This document shows positions 28,496-37,063 of a stretch of 64,000 nt of DNA, piece after piece. Positions within the stretch are counted from its first letter, which is position 1, and every line of letters starts with the position of its first letter. The notes under the pieces were generated by a model. It ran no database searches, was not told where the DNA came from, and saw only the letters and a program-made list of their open reading frames with translations. The stretch spans positions 62,001-126,000 of the forward strand of contig NZ_SIRE01000024.1 in assembly GCF_004307995.1 (NCBI RefSeq). Direction: 5' to 3'. Made by a program: the position numbers and the translations under genes. The stretch is from Paenibacillus thalictri. Its GTDB lineage: Bacteria > Bacillota > Bacilli > Paenibacillales > NBRC-103111.

Positions 28496-28909
28496 TTACA
28501 AGGAGGTGGTTTTTTTCTGGGAGGCCGCAGCACTTTGATTTTTCGAATCTCCGACATTCAAAAAGACGTTTACGGCAAAACAGATGACGGCAATTACGAC
28601 GAGAACGCCGCCGACGGCAATCACCGGCTCGATGCTGGGGACGCCGTTTACAAGGATAATAAGACCGATCATCATGATCGGCAGGCCGATGTTATGCAGC
28701 CAAAAATGAATTTTGGCCAGTTTCGATTCAGCCGCCTTCGGGAATGTGTGGTACACGAATCCGGCGAGCGCCAGCGACACCCATCCCAATAAATTGATGT
28801 GGGCGTGCGTTGAGGCAAACTGGAACATTTGCGTAATCGACATAAACATCCCGAACAATACACCGATCACAAAATAGACAACCGCGATCTTGATTAAGCT
28901 TGCTCCCAC
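28496..28909 (-). CDS. small haem-copper-oxidase subunit-I-like membrane protein
   Basis: A 137-residue protein with four predicted helices. THAHINLLGWV and FWLHNIGLP carry histidines in the context seen in subunit I of cbb3/NorB-type haem-copper oxidases, where they bind haem, but the protein is about a quarter of a real subunit I. Short relatives occur in Bacilli and are annotated as cytochrome-c-oxidase-like. GGAGGAGG lies 10 bases before the GTG start at 28909; an ATG 8 bases earlier is out of frame and soon stops. Function unknown. Confidence 0.75.
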   Translation of the reverse strand: MGASLIKIAVVYFVIGVLFGMFMSITQMFQFASTHAHINLLGWVSLALAGFVYHTFPKAAESKLAKIHFWLHNIGLPIMMIGLIILVNGVPSIEPVIAVGGVLVVIAVICFAVNVFLNVGDSKNQSAAASQKKTTSL

Positions 28910-29007
28910 TTGTTCATTACCTCCTCCAAATTTTGGTTTGATGATGTACAGGAAGATTTTATCATATATAACAATTAAATGGTGAGGGTTTCTGTAAAAA
29001 TTTTAAC

Positions 29008-29047
29008 AAAAAAAGAGACGATGTCCGCTAAGAACATCATCTCTTTT
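29008..29047 (-). terminator. intrinsic terminator of the SRAP gene
   Basis: AAAAGAGACGATGT pairs with ACATCATCTCTTTT (one G-T pair) directly after the stop. On the - strand the stem is followed by TTTTTTT. Confidence 0.85.
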
Positions 29048-29051
29048 GGAC

Positions 29052-29699
29052 TCATGCCCATCCCGGTTCGGGGAGCGCGAGATCGGCCTCCAGTTTTTGC
29101 TCGGGCGAAGTGAGCTGGATCGAAACCATCGCCTCATGATCAGGCAAGCTCAAAAGCGCCTGAAGTGCAAGCGGGTCCTTCAGTCCGGGCTGGAGCCACT
29201 GATCCGTCCGTTCTTGATCCATAATGGCGGGCATGCGGTGGTGATAAGGGGAAACGACCCTATTTGCTTCGGTTGTCAGCATCGTGCAGGTGCGCAGTTC
29301 GTCTCCGGATGCGGAGCGCCACACGTCGTACAGACCGGCGATGCCAAAGCTGCCGCTTTTTGGCGTGAATTTAATCCAAACTTTGCGCTTGCCCTCCATT
29401 TGGCTTACAAAGTAACCGCTGCAGGGAATGATGCACCGCTGTTTCTGCAAAATGCGGCGGAACGCTCTTTTGTCGAGCAAGGAACCACTGTCCGCCCAGA
29501 TGGAATCTTTGGCCCAGAAGGGCATCAGCCCCCAGCGGAATTCATCCAGCACCCGTTCGTCTTTCCGGGTAATAATCGCCGAAACCGATTGAGTCGGATT
29601 GATTTCGTAACGGTTTGACGTATAAAACAGCACATGATCCAGTTTAAACTGTTGAATAAGCTCGGAAGCTTCGGCAACGACAGAAATAGAATTGCACAT
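29052..29699 (-). CDS. divergent SRAP-domain protein (YedK/HMCES family)
   Basis: A 215-residue SRAP protein. Met-Cys at the start supplies the catalytic C2 that becomes N-terminal and crosslinks abasic sites in single-stranded DNA; WGLMPFWAKD and HHRMPAIM (H154) are conserved blocks. Two positions usual for activity appear altered: the INARxET segment reads SGSLLDKRAF (residues 71-80) and the GFYEW segment reads GYFVS (95-99), so the asparagine and glutamate equivalent to YedK N75 and E105 are not evident. It may be a paralogue with changed chemistry. It has its own terminator. Confidence 0.85.
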   Translation of the reverse strand: MCNSISVVAEASELIQQFKLDHVLFYTSNRYEINPTQSVSAIITRKDERVLDEFRWGLMPFWAKDSIWADSGSLLDKRAFRRILQKQRCIIPCSGYFVSQMEGKRKVWIKFTPKSGSFGIAGLYDVWRSASGDELRTCTMLTTEANRVVSPYHHRMPAIMDQERTDQWLQPGLKDPLALQALLSLPDHEAMVSIQLTSPEQKLEADLALPEPGWA

Positions 29700-29888
29700 G
29701 TTAATCTTGCACCACCTGTTGTTTTTGGTTAGTATCTTCCTTCATAACCAAAAAAATGCAGATCGTGCAAATTAATTTATGGCCGGATTGACGGTGCAGG
29801 TTCGGACAGGGCGCGGCAATGCACCGGGTGGTCACACCTCGCACGCTGTCCGTGCCTGAATATCGTCCGTTTGATTATGCTGCTTTCT

Positions 29889-30971
29889 TTAAGCCTGCCG
29901 TGAATTTGCATAAAGCGGGTTTGTTTGTACATGTACTGCGTAATTCGCTTGGGGAAGGGACGCAGGCGAAGCAGTTGAAACACCCGCGACAAATCCGACC
30001 GTTTCGTCTTCGGCAATCACCGTGTTTCTGACGATCGCCTGGTGAAGGGCAGCCCGTTCTCCGACGATACTGCAATCGATCAGGCAGCCGGGCCCGATGA
30101 AACAGTTTTTGCCAATCGTAGTGGCGCCCGAAACGGTTACCCCGGGTCCGATGACCGTGTCTTTTCCGATGGATACTGCAGCATCGATGTAGGTCGTATC
30201 GGGATCGATCAAAGTAACGCCGTTTTTCATGTGTGTTTCGTTGATCGTATTTCGTAGCTTTTTCTCCAGCTGGGCAAGCTGAATCCGATCGTTGATTCCC
30301 GATATTTCGTACGGGTCGGCAACGGATACGGTATGGACGGGCAGCCCCATAGCTTTGGCAATATGTATGCAATCGGTCAAATAGTATTCGCCTTGCGCGT
30401 TGTCGTTGCGCACTTGCTCCAATAGGCTGAACAATACCGAGTTTGCGAAACAGTAAAGACCCGAATTGATTTCATGGATCATTTTTTCGGCGGCGGTCGC
30501 ATCTTTTTCTTCAACGACGCGGATAACCTCGCCCATATCATTGCGAACGACACGCCCCAATCCGGAGGGATTATCGACAGTAGCGGTCACCATGGTGATT
30601 GCCGCGCCGGATTGTTGATGCGCAGACAACAGCGACTTGTACGTATCGCTTGTGACCAGAGGCGTATCGCCGTTGCACACGAGCGTACAGCCCGTCAGCC
30701 CAATCGACTGCCGGGCTTGCATGACGGCATGGCCTGTGCCGAGCTGCCGTTCCTGCAAGACATATTCGGTCTCCAGCCCCAGCTCCTCTTTGATCTGCTC
30801 GGCATGGGCGCCGATGACGACAAGCAAACGGTCGATTTCGGCGGTTTTAAGAGAATCGATGACGTAGCGCATCATCGGTTTGCCGCATAGCGGATGCAGC
30901 ACTTTGTGCGTGTCGGAATTCATGCGGGTCCCGCGTCCGGCTGCAAGTACGATAGCAAATGTATGGTTCAT
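29889..30971 (-). CDS. short GlmU-like UDP-GlcNAc pyrophosphorylase
   Basis: A 360-residue protein. The N-terminal uridylyltransferase domain is complete, with LAAGRGTRMNSDTHKVLHPL (dinucleotide signature and catalytic lysine). The left-handed beta-helix that follows is short (IGKDTVIGPGVTVSGATTIG) and stops before the region that in full-length GlmU (about 455 residues) carries the acetyltransferase active site. It should make UDP-GlcNAc from GlcNAc-1-P and UTP but not acetylate GlcN-1-P. AAGGAG precedes the ATG at 30971. It may supply donor sugar to the nearby polysaccharide locus, which has its own glmS. Confidence 0.85.
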   Translation of the reverse strand: MNHTFAIVLAAGRGTRMNSDTHKVLHPLCGKPMMRYVIDSLKTAEIDRLLVVIGAHAEQIKEELGLETEYVLQERQLGTGHAVMQARQSIGLTGCTLVCNGDTPLVTSDTYKSLLSAHQQSGAAITMVTATVDNPSGLGRVVRNDMGEVIRVVEEKDATAAEKMIHEINSGLYCFANSVLFSLLEQVRNDNAQGEYYLTDCIHIAKAMGLPVHTVSVADPYEISGINDRIQLAQLEKKLRNTINETHMKNGVTLIDPDTTYIDAAVSIGKDTVIGPGVTVSGATTIGKNCFIGPGCLIDCSIVGERAALHQAIVRNTVIAEDETVGFVAGVSTASPASLPQANYAVHVQTNPLYANSRQA

Positions 30972-31133
30972 CGTTATCACTCCTTTTTTTTTACAGGGGG
31001 TACCTTGCTGATGTCCAAGGCTAATCCCCGGCGCCGAAAGTCCGCATAGTAAATTAGAACCCAGAGCCGGAGACGAGGGGATCGTCCCCGTATGGGGCAT
31101 GAGCGTCAAGCGAAAAATGCCGGTACCTGCAGG

Positions 31134-32072
31134 TTATTCGGCCAAGCGGCTCCAGCCGTCATAATCGTGCACGGCGTATCCGGCGAACGCGGCGCGGGAG
31201 CCAAAGGTTTCGCATACGATGCCGAGATCGCGCAGCATTTGTACGCTGCCCTTGGTGTAGAACGTGATGTCCCGCTCGGCGTTTGGCAGCGTTTCTACGG
31301 CGACGATAACCGGTTTGCCATCTGTTTCGGCTTCATTTAACTTGGATGTGACGCTGGCGATAATGTCGGATGCGTTGTCCCGATAAGCCATTAACACAGT
31401 CAGATCCAGCTTGCGGATCATCCAAGCGGATAATGTCGACCGTCCGCCTTGCCCGTCCGGAACTTGAAATTTATCCAGCCATACCGGCAGATCGGCGCCG
31501 GCAACCAGGCCGGGGGTCTCAGTTCGCATTTCTTCCACAAACCCGCTTACCGTGTCCCGCCACAACCCCAGCATGGCATCCGTGTCGGCGTACCATTCCC
31601 GCAGCACAAACGGCTCGACATCAAGGTGAATGCCTTTGAACCGCTGTTCAGCCCTGACGCTGCCATTGTACGTTTTCACCCAGTCGATCAGCTTGTACAT
31701 CTTAACCTGATGGTCCTCCAGCACCCAGTCGGGAGCGCCGCCCAATGCGTGAACTTCGATGCCGCTAGCCGAAGCGCGGCCGATAAAGCTGCCGTAATCC
31801 GCTGCGGGCACATCCGCATCAACCTGCAAAAAAACGAGATTGACCCCGTTTTGCTCGAGAAACCGGAACGTGGAATCGATATTTTTCAACTGCAATCCTG
31901 TATTCCATATCCAGGTCGCTTTGTACAACGGACGGCCGGCGGCCGCGGTATCGATCTGACTGGAGGTGCCTGCAACTGCAGGCAACGAAACAATGGCTTG
32001 GGTAATAGCCAAACACAGAAACAACACTTTCTCGACAAGACGGGTTCCGAGCAGCTTCCTCTGAATATTCAC
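31134..32072 (-). CDS. secreted TIM-barrel protein, putative glycosidase or surface-glycan protein
   Basis: A 312-residue protein with a signal peptide (hydrophobic LVEKVLFLCLAITQAIVSL) and a barrel-like alternation of strands and helices. FKGIHLDVEPF resembles the strand-4 D-x-E motif of GH18-type barrels, but the family is not recognised. GTG at 32072 is used, with GAAGGAG 7 bases before it. A SinR-like operator covers its promoter region, linking it to matrix functions. Other possibilities are a non-enzymatic glycan-binding protein or a deacetylase-like barrel. Confidence 0.65.
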   Translation of the reverse strand: MNIQRKLLGTRLVEKVLFLCLAITQAIVSLPAVAGTSSQIDTAAAGRPLYKATWIWNTGLQLKNIDSTFRFLEQNGVNLVFLQVDADVPAADYGSFIGRASASGIEVHALGGAPDWVLEDHQVKMYKLIDWVKTYNGSVRAEQRFKGIHLDVEPFVLREWYADTDAMLGLWRDTVSGFVEEMRTETPGLVAGADLPVWLDKFQVPDGQGGRSTLSAWMIRKLDLTVLMAYRDNASDIIASVTSKLNEAETDGKPVIVAVETLPNAERDITFYTKGSVQMLRDLGIVCETFGSRAAFAGYAVHDYDGWSRLAE

Positions 32073-32452
32073 TTGTTAACTCCTTCAATAACATATTGCT
32101 TGTAACGAACAGTCATAAAATCATGCGACTTTAGGCGCAGGGGCATCGTAGCTGCCTTGGACAATAAAGCAATCAGCAAAGTACAAGCATGATTATATCA
32201 TATTTGTTCGTTTTAAAGAACAAAGAGAGTGCAGGTTATTCATAAAAGATTTTTATGAGGCTGGCGAAATGAATTAATAATATTGAATATATCGACGATT
32301 TTTGGTTGTTTTTCACTTTGGTTGGCGTATTTTACTTATATGCAATATCGTGCGTTATAACGTATTTGGAGTGGTGTACCCGCTCAAAAATAGGCATAGA
32401 AACGAATCATATGATGCGCGCCAACTAACCAGAAATCTGGAGGGATCGGGCT
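32073..32452. other. divergent regulatory region between the TIM-barrel gene and sinI
   Basis: AT-rich 380-base gap. It holds the SinR-like operator at 32206-32221, a - strand TATAAT at 32192-32197 and the leader of sinI with several possible promoters. No other gene is seen. Confidence 0.6.
32206..32221. promoter_or_regulatory. predicted SinR operator (7-2-7 inverted pair)
   Basis: GTTCGTT, two bases, then AAAGAAC (complement of GTTCTTT). In B. subtilis SinR binds GTTCTYT. The site overlaps the -35 region of a - strand promoter whose TATAAT is at 32192-32197, as expected for a repressor of the TIM-barrel gene. Confidence 0.65.
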
Positions 32453-32608
32453 ATGTCCGTAAAACAAACGCTTGTACCCAACAAGAACCTGGACGAGAAC
32501 TGGGTTTACCTGATGATCGTAGCACGCGATTCGGGACTTTCGAAGGAAGAAATCAGGCAATTTTTCCTCGAATGCAAACAAGAAAACGAAGATAAGCCAA
32601 AACATTAG
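32453..32608 (+). CDS. sinI: SinI-type anti-repressor
   Basis: A 51-residue protein, MSVKQTLVPNKN at the start and DKPKH at the end. The middle, LDENWVYLMIVARDSGLSKE and IRQFFLE, matches the SinI/SinR helical-hairpin dimerisation domain (B. subtilis SinI has LDQEWVELMVEAKEANISPE in the same place). SinI disables SinR by forming a heterodimer. GGAGGG lies 8 bases before the ATG. The sinR gene begins 146 bases downstream with its own promoter, the same order as in Bacillus. Confidence 0.9.
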   Translation: MSVKQTLVPNKNLDENWVYLMIVARDSGLSKEEIRQFFLECKQENEDKPKH

Positions 32609-32696
32609 AAGAGAGAGAATAGCACCCAAGAAATTAATTTTTTTTGTGAAGATCTGAAAACGGTTACATTTATTGGATTTAAAATAATTGTCCACA

Positions 32697-32724
32697 TTGC
32701 GAACATTTTTTGTTAAAATATACT
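32697..32724 (+). promoter_or_regulatory. promoter of sinR
   Basis: TTGCGA (32697-32702), a 16-base spacer and TATACT (32719-32724), about 30 bases before the sinR start. This would allow constant sinR expression separate from sinI, as in B. subtilis. Confidence 0.6.
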
Positions 32725-32754
32725 TATATTCAGTTGGGATAAGGGGTCGCTACG

Positions 32755-33084
32755 ATGATTGGCAGGAAAGTCAAGAAGCTGCGCTTGGAGCAGGGATTTA
32801 CCCTCACCGAGCTGGCGGAGAAAGCCGGGGTAGCCAAATCTTATCTGAGCTCGATCGAACGTGAAGTTCAATCCAATCCTTCGATCCATTTTCTTGAGAA
32901 AATCAGCGCGGTTCTGGGCATTCCGCTGGAAACGTTTATCCATAACGATGGACCCCGGGAGCAGTTGGACGAGGAGTGGCTCACACTGGTAAGAGAAGCG
33001 ATGGATTCCGGCATCAGCAAGGAGCAGTTTGCGGAGTTTTTGGAGTACAACAAGTGGCGCATCAAGCAAAAGCGCTCCGAGTAA
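32755..33084 (+). CDS. sinR: SinR-type transcriptional repressor of biofilm matrix genes
   Basis: A 109-residue protein. Residues 1-65 form an HTH_3/Xre domain (IGRKVKKLRLEQGFTLTELA, then KSYLSSIEREVQSNPS, very close to Bacillus SinR). Residues 75-105 (LDEEWLTLVREAMDSGISKE) form the dimerisation domain shared with SinI. SinR is the master repressor of exopolysaccharide and matrix operons; its known operator GTTCTYT recurs in the divergent promoter of the polysaccharide locus in this window. AAGGGG precedes the ATG. Confidence 0.95.
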   Translation: MIGRKVKKLRLEQGFTLTELAEKAGVAKSYLSSIEREVQSNPSIHFLEKISAVLGIPLETFIHNDGPREQLDEEWLTLVREAMDSGISKEQFAEFLEYNKWRIKQKRSE

Positions 33085-33094
33085 AGATGAACAT

Positions 33095-33150
33095 AAAAGC
33101 AGCCCCTGCGGCGGATGAGCATTTGGCTCTACGCCGGCAGGGGCTGTTTT
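33095..33150 (+). terminator. intrinsic terminator of sinR
   Basis: AAAAGCAGCCCCTGC (33095-33109) pairs with GCAGGGGCTGTTTT (33137-33150). The stem extends inward through GCGGCG and CGCCG, and flanking A and T tracts make it usable on both strands. Confidence 0.85.
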
Positions 33151-33554
33151 GTGCTTCCGGCATGATCATGGAGTAAACTGGAACCATGACATGCTTGAAA
33201 ACAGCAAATGACGCGATTTCGATTTAATGTGATTAAAGTTGATCGTTGGCTAACTGTCTGTAATGGACATCCTCGCCGCTAGGGTTTCCCTGCGACTAGA
33301 ATGATATCTGCGAACGTCATGCTCCAACGCTGACGGACATGGGCGCCTTTATTTGGCAAAAAAATCGAGGTTATCATTTTTAACGGACCGGAGCGTCTTT
33401 ATTTGCCCAAAAAAGTCGGGGAAACCGAGATGGCAGACCGAATAAGATCGATGGTGTCCGTTACGTTTAGCAAACCTTAGATTTGGTTTACATAGCTGCG
33501 CTGATGTCCGTTAGGGCGGGGAGGCTCCAACGTTGGGGGCTGCTGTCTTCCAGA

Positions 33555-33895
33555 GCGCGAAACAGTGAGCGAAGGGGGTTGCTGACAAGCAACTCCCAGG
33601 CTCTCGGGCCTGAAAGCTCTGTGCGCGAAACAGTGAGCGAAGGGGGTTGCTGACAAGCAACTCCCAGGCTCTCGGGTCTGAAAGCTCTGTGCGCGAAACA
33701 GTGAGCGAAGAGGGGTTGCTGACAAGCAACTCCCAGGCTCTCGGGCCTGAAAGCTCTGTGCGCGAAACAGTAAGCGAAGAGGGGTTGCTGACAAGCAACC
33801 CCCAGGCTCGCGGGTCTGAAGTTCTGCGCGCGAAACAGTGAGCGAAAGGGGGTTGCTGACAAGCAACCCCCAAGCTCTCGGGCCTGAAAGCGCCT
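33555..33895. repeat. five tandem copies of a 68-bp unit with an internal hairpin
   Basis: Units begin with GCGCGAAACAG at 33555, 33623, 33691, 33760 and 33828 (periods 68, 68, 69, 68). Each contains GGGGTTGCTGACAAGCAAC, a stem of GGTTGCT/AGCAACC type that becomes perfect (GGGGTTGCT/AGCAACCCC) in the last two copies. The array lies just past the 3' end of the leftward polysaccharide operon and may end its transcription. The period is not a multiple of three, arguing against coding. Confidence 0.9.
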
Positions 33896-33926
33896 GCGCT
33901 GACGTCTCGCGGCCACCCCCTCCCGC

Positions 33927-36143
33927 CTACCGAGTGGATACGTCCAGCTTGTGGAACGCATCCTTCATCAAATCGTAGCTTTTCTTATGGCGCTCGACAT
34001 ACTGAACATTGTCCCATGCCGGCCATGTGTACATCGGCAGCTTGGAGACAGGGTAGCTTCCGCTGCCGGGTTCGAGGCCCAGAACGGTTCCGTTCGAGCG
34101 GTTTACGATCCAGGGCAGCAAACGGATGCCGGCGGTTGTCGTGGCGATCATTTTTCCTTCTTTTTCGCCGTAACTCATCACTTGCAGCGAGCTGGGGTCG
34201 GTGAAACCAAGCAGCATCCACGGGATGCGCATTTCCACGATGCCGCCTTGGGCCTGCCACATGGCCAGCGAGTCGAAGTCTGACGCCTCCGGGTCGGTCG
34301 AGCCTCGCTTCAGCATTCCAGCCGGCACGTCCTCGAACGGGCTGTAGCGGGTGGAATCCGGAGGCATCTGCTCGAGGTCCACGGCCAGCTTCCATGGGTT
34401 AAACAATCCGGAATCGTCTTTCATGGCGTCCGAACTCACCTTCAGCATGCCGTATTGATTGCCGTAAAGCCGGGTGTGAAAGTCGTAATTCGAGGCGATT
34501 TTCACTTGGCTGTCACCGTCTTTGCAAAGCTCAATAAGTGCCTCCAGTCCTTCGTCGAGTTTCACTCCTCCCAGTTCCTGCGCATGCCGGTTGCCGCCGG
34601 GCGTCGTATCCACACCGAAATAAAGCGTTTCTTGCTGCGGGTCAAAAGACTGTTCCAACTCGCCCATAATATACACATAAGCTTCGTCATGGGTCATCCA
34701 GATCGATTTCCAACCCGGATAAGTGCCCGGGAGTTTCATTTTGTCGTCTTCCTTCAAAGCCTGCCAATCGCTTGCATCCCCGTCGATTTTGAGCGGCCCG
34801 TCTTTGCCGGACAACTCGGCGACAATTCCGAAATGCTGCTCGTTGGTCAGGACGTTGGTCCACATTTTGCGGCGGGTTTGCGGAATTTCGAAATGCATCG
34901 TGTTCCATGTGCGCTTAAACCATTCGTCTTGCCACGAAAAAACGATGCCTCCCGCCATGCCGGCGCCAGCGATATCCTGCAGCAGCGAGGCGTTGATCTG
35001 ACCCTGCTCGGTTTCGTTGTGGCCTCCTTGATTTCGGTCTTTGTTCGCCAAATGACCGATGCCAAGCGATGAAGGGACGCCAAACTCGGTTATCATAACC
35101 GGCATGTCCTGATGATAATTTTTCAGCTTGGTCAAATAGCTGAGGTATGTGTTCGCCGTGCCGTCGCTATCCTTTATATCCGTCAGCGTTTCATCCAGGC
35201 GGAAAAAGTCAGGGTAATAAGGGTAGGCGTGAAACGATGCGAAATAGCCGGCCGTCCAATCGTGAGCATCCAGATGGGTGGCGTCAACGCTGGACATATC
35301 CTCCTGTACGAGCACTTCGCCGGGATGCTTCAGCGGGTCCGTCGTCACCCAATTGGTGAAGGTGAGCGGATGTTTCCAGCCCGTCTGCGATTCCAGCACC
35401 GCTAAATGGTCGAGCATTTCGGCAAGCCAATTTTCAAAAGGCGTGGCGTTTGGTTTGGCGGATATGTGCGTGCCTTGGAAGCCGGTTTTGTCGCGGTGCG
35501 AATCGTCGGTATTTTGCACCATCTTGGGGTCCCATTCGGTTCCGATGTGCCATGCGAGCAAATAAGGCCCGGCGTTGTAGCGGTACGTTCCGCTGGCTTT
35601 GCCAAACTTCTCGGGAATGTCGGCCGTTCCGTACACCGCGCCTACGGCGTCGGCGATTTCGCTTTGGAATTCCTTGTAGATGGTATCCAGATAGGCGTCT
35701 TTGCTGTCGATCAGCTCATCTTCCGGCGTCCATACGCCTTGGATGAAATAAAGCGGCTGGTCCGCATGACGCTGGTTAAATTCCACAAGCGCTTCATAAA
35801 AAGACGGCGACAATATCGTATATACCCGAATCGTGTTGGCGCCGAGCTCCTGGATTTGTCCGAACCAGTCGAGATACTTCTCTTTGCCGATCGGCAGCTC
35901 TCCCGGATCGTGTCCGGGAAGCGCCGCTCCTACATTGACTCCTTTGACAAAAAACGAAGTCCATTGCCCCTTGTCGTAAATCTCGATGCGATCGCCCTGC
36001 GTGCGGAATTTGATTTGCGATCCGTCCGCGCTTTGGACACTTTCCACTTTTTTGGCCGGCCAATAATGCCAAACCAATAAGCAGGCGGCGGCCAGCACGG
36101 CAAAACGCAGCAGCCAGGCGATGGGTGAATGTTTCCCCTTCAT
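33927..36143 (-). CDS. membrane-anchored glycoside hydrolase-like protein, clan A barrel (paralogue A)
   Basis: A 738-residue protein with an N-terminal anchor (IAWLLRFAVLAAACLLVWHYW) and an extracytoplasmic TIM barrel. HIGTEWDP (E203) and VMITEFGVPSS (E353) are placed like the acid/base and nucleophile glutamates of clan GH-A retaining enzymes. A beta-rich domain of about 250 residues follows. The protein at 45.5 kb has the same layout, including TNWVTTDPL and FSWQDEWFK. It is last in the leftward operon and probably remodels or attaches the polysaccharide outside the cell. AAAGGAG precedes the ATG. The exact GH family is not recognised. Confidence 0.8.
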   Translation of the reverse strand: MKGKHSPIAWLLRFAVLAAACLLVWHYWPAKKVESVQSADGSQIKFRTQGDRIEIYDKGQWTSFFVKGVNVGAALPGHDPGELPIGKEKYLDWFGQIQELGANTIRVYTILSPSFYEALVEFNQRHADQPLYFIQGVWTPEDELIDSKDAYLDTIYKEFQSEIADAVGAVYGTADIPEKFGKASGTYRYNAGPYLLAWHIGTEWDPKMVQNTDDSHRDKTGFQGTHISAKPNATPFENWLAEMLDHLAVLESQTGWKHPLTFTNWVTTDPLKHPGEVLVQEDMSSVDATHLDAHDWTAGYFASFHAYPYYPDFFRLDETLTDIKDSDGTANTYLSYLTKLKNYHQDMPVMITEFGVPSSLGIGHLANKDRNQGGHNETEQGQINASLLQDIAGAGMAGGIVFSWQDEWFKRTWNTMHFEIPQTRRKMWTNVLTNEQHFGIVAELSGKDGPLKIDGDASDWQALKEDDKMKLPGTYPGWKSIWMTHDEAYVYIMGELEQSFDPQQETLYFGVDTTPGGNRHAQELGGVKLDEGLEALIELCKDGDSQVKIASNYDFHTRLYGNQYGMLKVSSDAMKDDSGLFNPWKLAVDLEQMPPDSTRYSPFEDVPAGMLKRGSTDPEASDFDSLAMWQAQGGIVEMRIPWMLLGFTDPSSLQVMSYGEKEGKMIATTTAGIRLLPWIVNRSNGTVLGLEPGSGSYPVSKLPMYTWPAWDNVQYVERHKKSYDLMKDAFHKLDVSTR

Positions 36144-36173
36144 GGCTACGAACTCCTTTGGTTCTCAAGGCGT

Positions 36174-36983
36174 TTATGCAAGCAGCCGCTTAAGGCGCGC
36201 TTCCAGCTCCACCGGAGAGAACGGCTTTTTAATTACATCGGCAGCGCCGAGTTCAAAACATTTGCAGATGTCCTGCTCAACCGCAAGATCGGTCAGCACA
36301 ACGACTTGGCATGCCTGGTTTTGGGTTTGACGGATGCGGCGAATCACTTGGTGTCCGTCAAGCGCCGGCAGCGCCAGCTCGGTGATGACCAGGTCGGGCT
36401 GAACCGATTCGACCAGCCGCAGTCCTTCCATACCGTCCTGTGCCGGACGGACATCATAACCTTGCAGGCCAAGCCGAACATTCAGAAAATCGAGCAAATC
36501 GGTATTCGGATCGATCATAACGACAGTTGGCGTGTCCGAAGGCAGGGACTGTCCGGAATAAACGGCGATCTCGCTTGGCTCGTCCCTCTGTAACATCGCA
36601 GCGAAATCGGACAACGTCGCCTCCGATGCGGGGGCACTTTCGGAGAAGCTGGTTACCGCCATGCCGCCGGTCAGCAAACCGGCTTGTTCCAGCTGGGCTT
36701 TGGCCGATAACGCCGTAAAATGTGCGGCTTGCAGCGACTGCCCGGGCAGCACAATCGTCAACACGCCATCATTGGCTTCGTAAACGGGAAATACGGGTTG
36801 CTCCTCGTTATCCGTGCCGAGATGTTTTTTTAAATGCTGAAGCCGGGCGGGGCTGATGCTGCGCGTAGCCGCCGCAATGATGCCGCAATCTGTCCAAGGA
36901 ACGGAACTCATCTTCAGCTGGCTTAGCTTTGCTTGCAAACGTTGCGGCCAATCGGATTTTGCCAGTACGGATACGGAATTCAT
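36174..36983 (-). CDS. receiver-domain protein with Glu at the phospho-acceptor, plus degenerate GGDEF-like N-terminus
   Basis: A 269-residue protein. The C-terminal 120 residues have a clear receiver pattern (PDLVITELALPALDG, VVLTDLA, VIKKPFSP), but the position of the phospho-acceptor aspartate is E202 and the acidic pair is reduced (VVMIDPN). The first 130 residues resemble the second half of a GGDEF domain (VLTIVLPGQSLQAAHF, GGMAVTSF) without the signature loop. It may be a constitutive or phosphorylation-independent regulator of the adjacent synthase. GGAGTGAG before ATG 36983 fixes the start. It follows the GT2 gene within the operon. Confidence 0.75.
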   Translation of the reverse strand: MNSVSVLAKSDWPQRLQAKLSQLKMSSVPWTDCGIIAAATRSISPARLQHLKKHLGTDNEEQPVFPVYEANDGVLTIVLPGQSLQAAHFTALSAKAQLEQAGLLTGGMAVTSFSESAPASEATLSDFAAMLQRDEPSEIAVYSGQSLPSDTPTVVMIDPNTDLLDFLNVRLGLQGYDVRPAQDGMEGLRLVESVQPDLVITELALPALDGHQVIRRIRQTQNQACQVVVLTDLAVEQDICKCFELGAADVIKKPFSPVELEARLKRLLA

Positions 36984-37063
36984 AGGTAACTCACTCCATT
37001 TCAGATTTAATGTATTTAGTTCGATTCCATTGTCAAAATAAGACAGCGGATCAGCATGCGACC

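Larger units (their letters stand above)
33085..33926. other. 842-base non-coding region with terminator and two repeat families
   Basis: It contains the sinR terminator, a diverged pair of about 39-bp repeats (33333-33370 and 33383-33421, sharing CTTTATTTG and AAAAAA cores) and a 68-bp tandem array (33555-33895). Open frames on the - strand across the array arise from the repeat and show no protein family; no gene is supported here. Confidence 0.6.

Noticed and set aside
33555-33895. CRISPR-like array
   Set aside because: Copies are contiguous 68-bp tandem units without unique spacers, and no cas gene is present.
33477-33961. Three overlapping - strand open frames of 120-157 codons
   Set aside because: They are produced by the 68-bp repeat, which shifts frame at every unit; no ribosome site or family pattern, and the longest overlaps the glycoside hydrolase 3' end.
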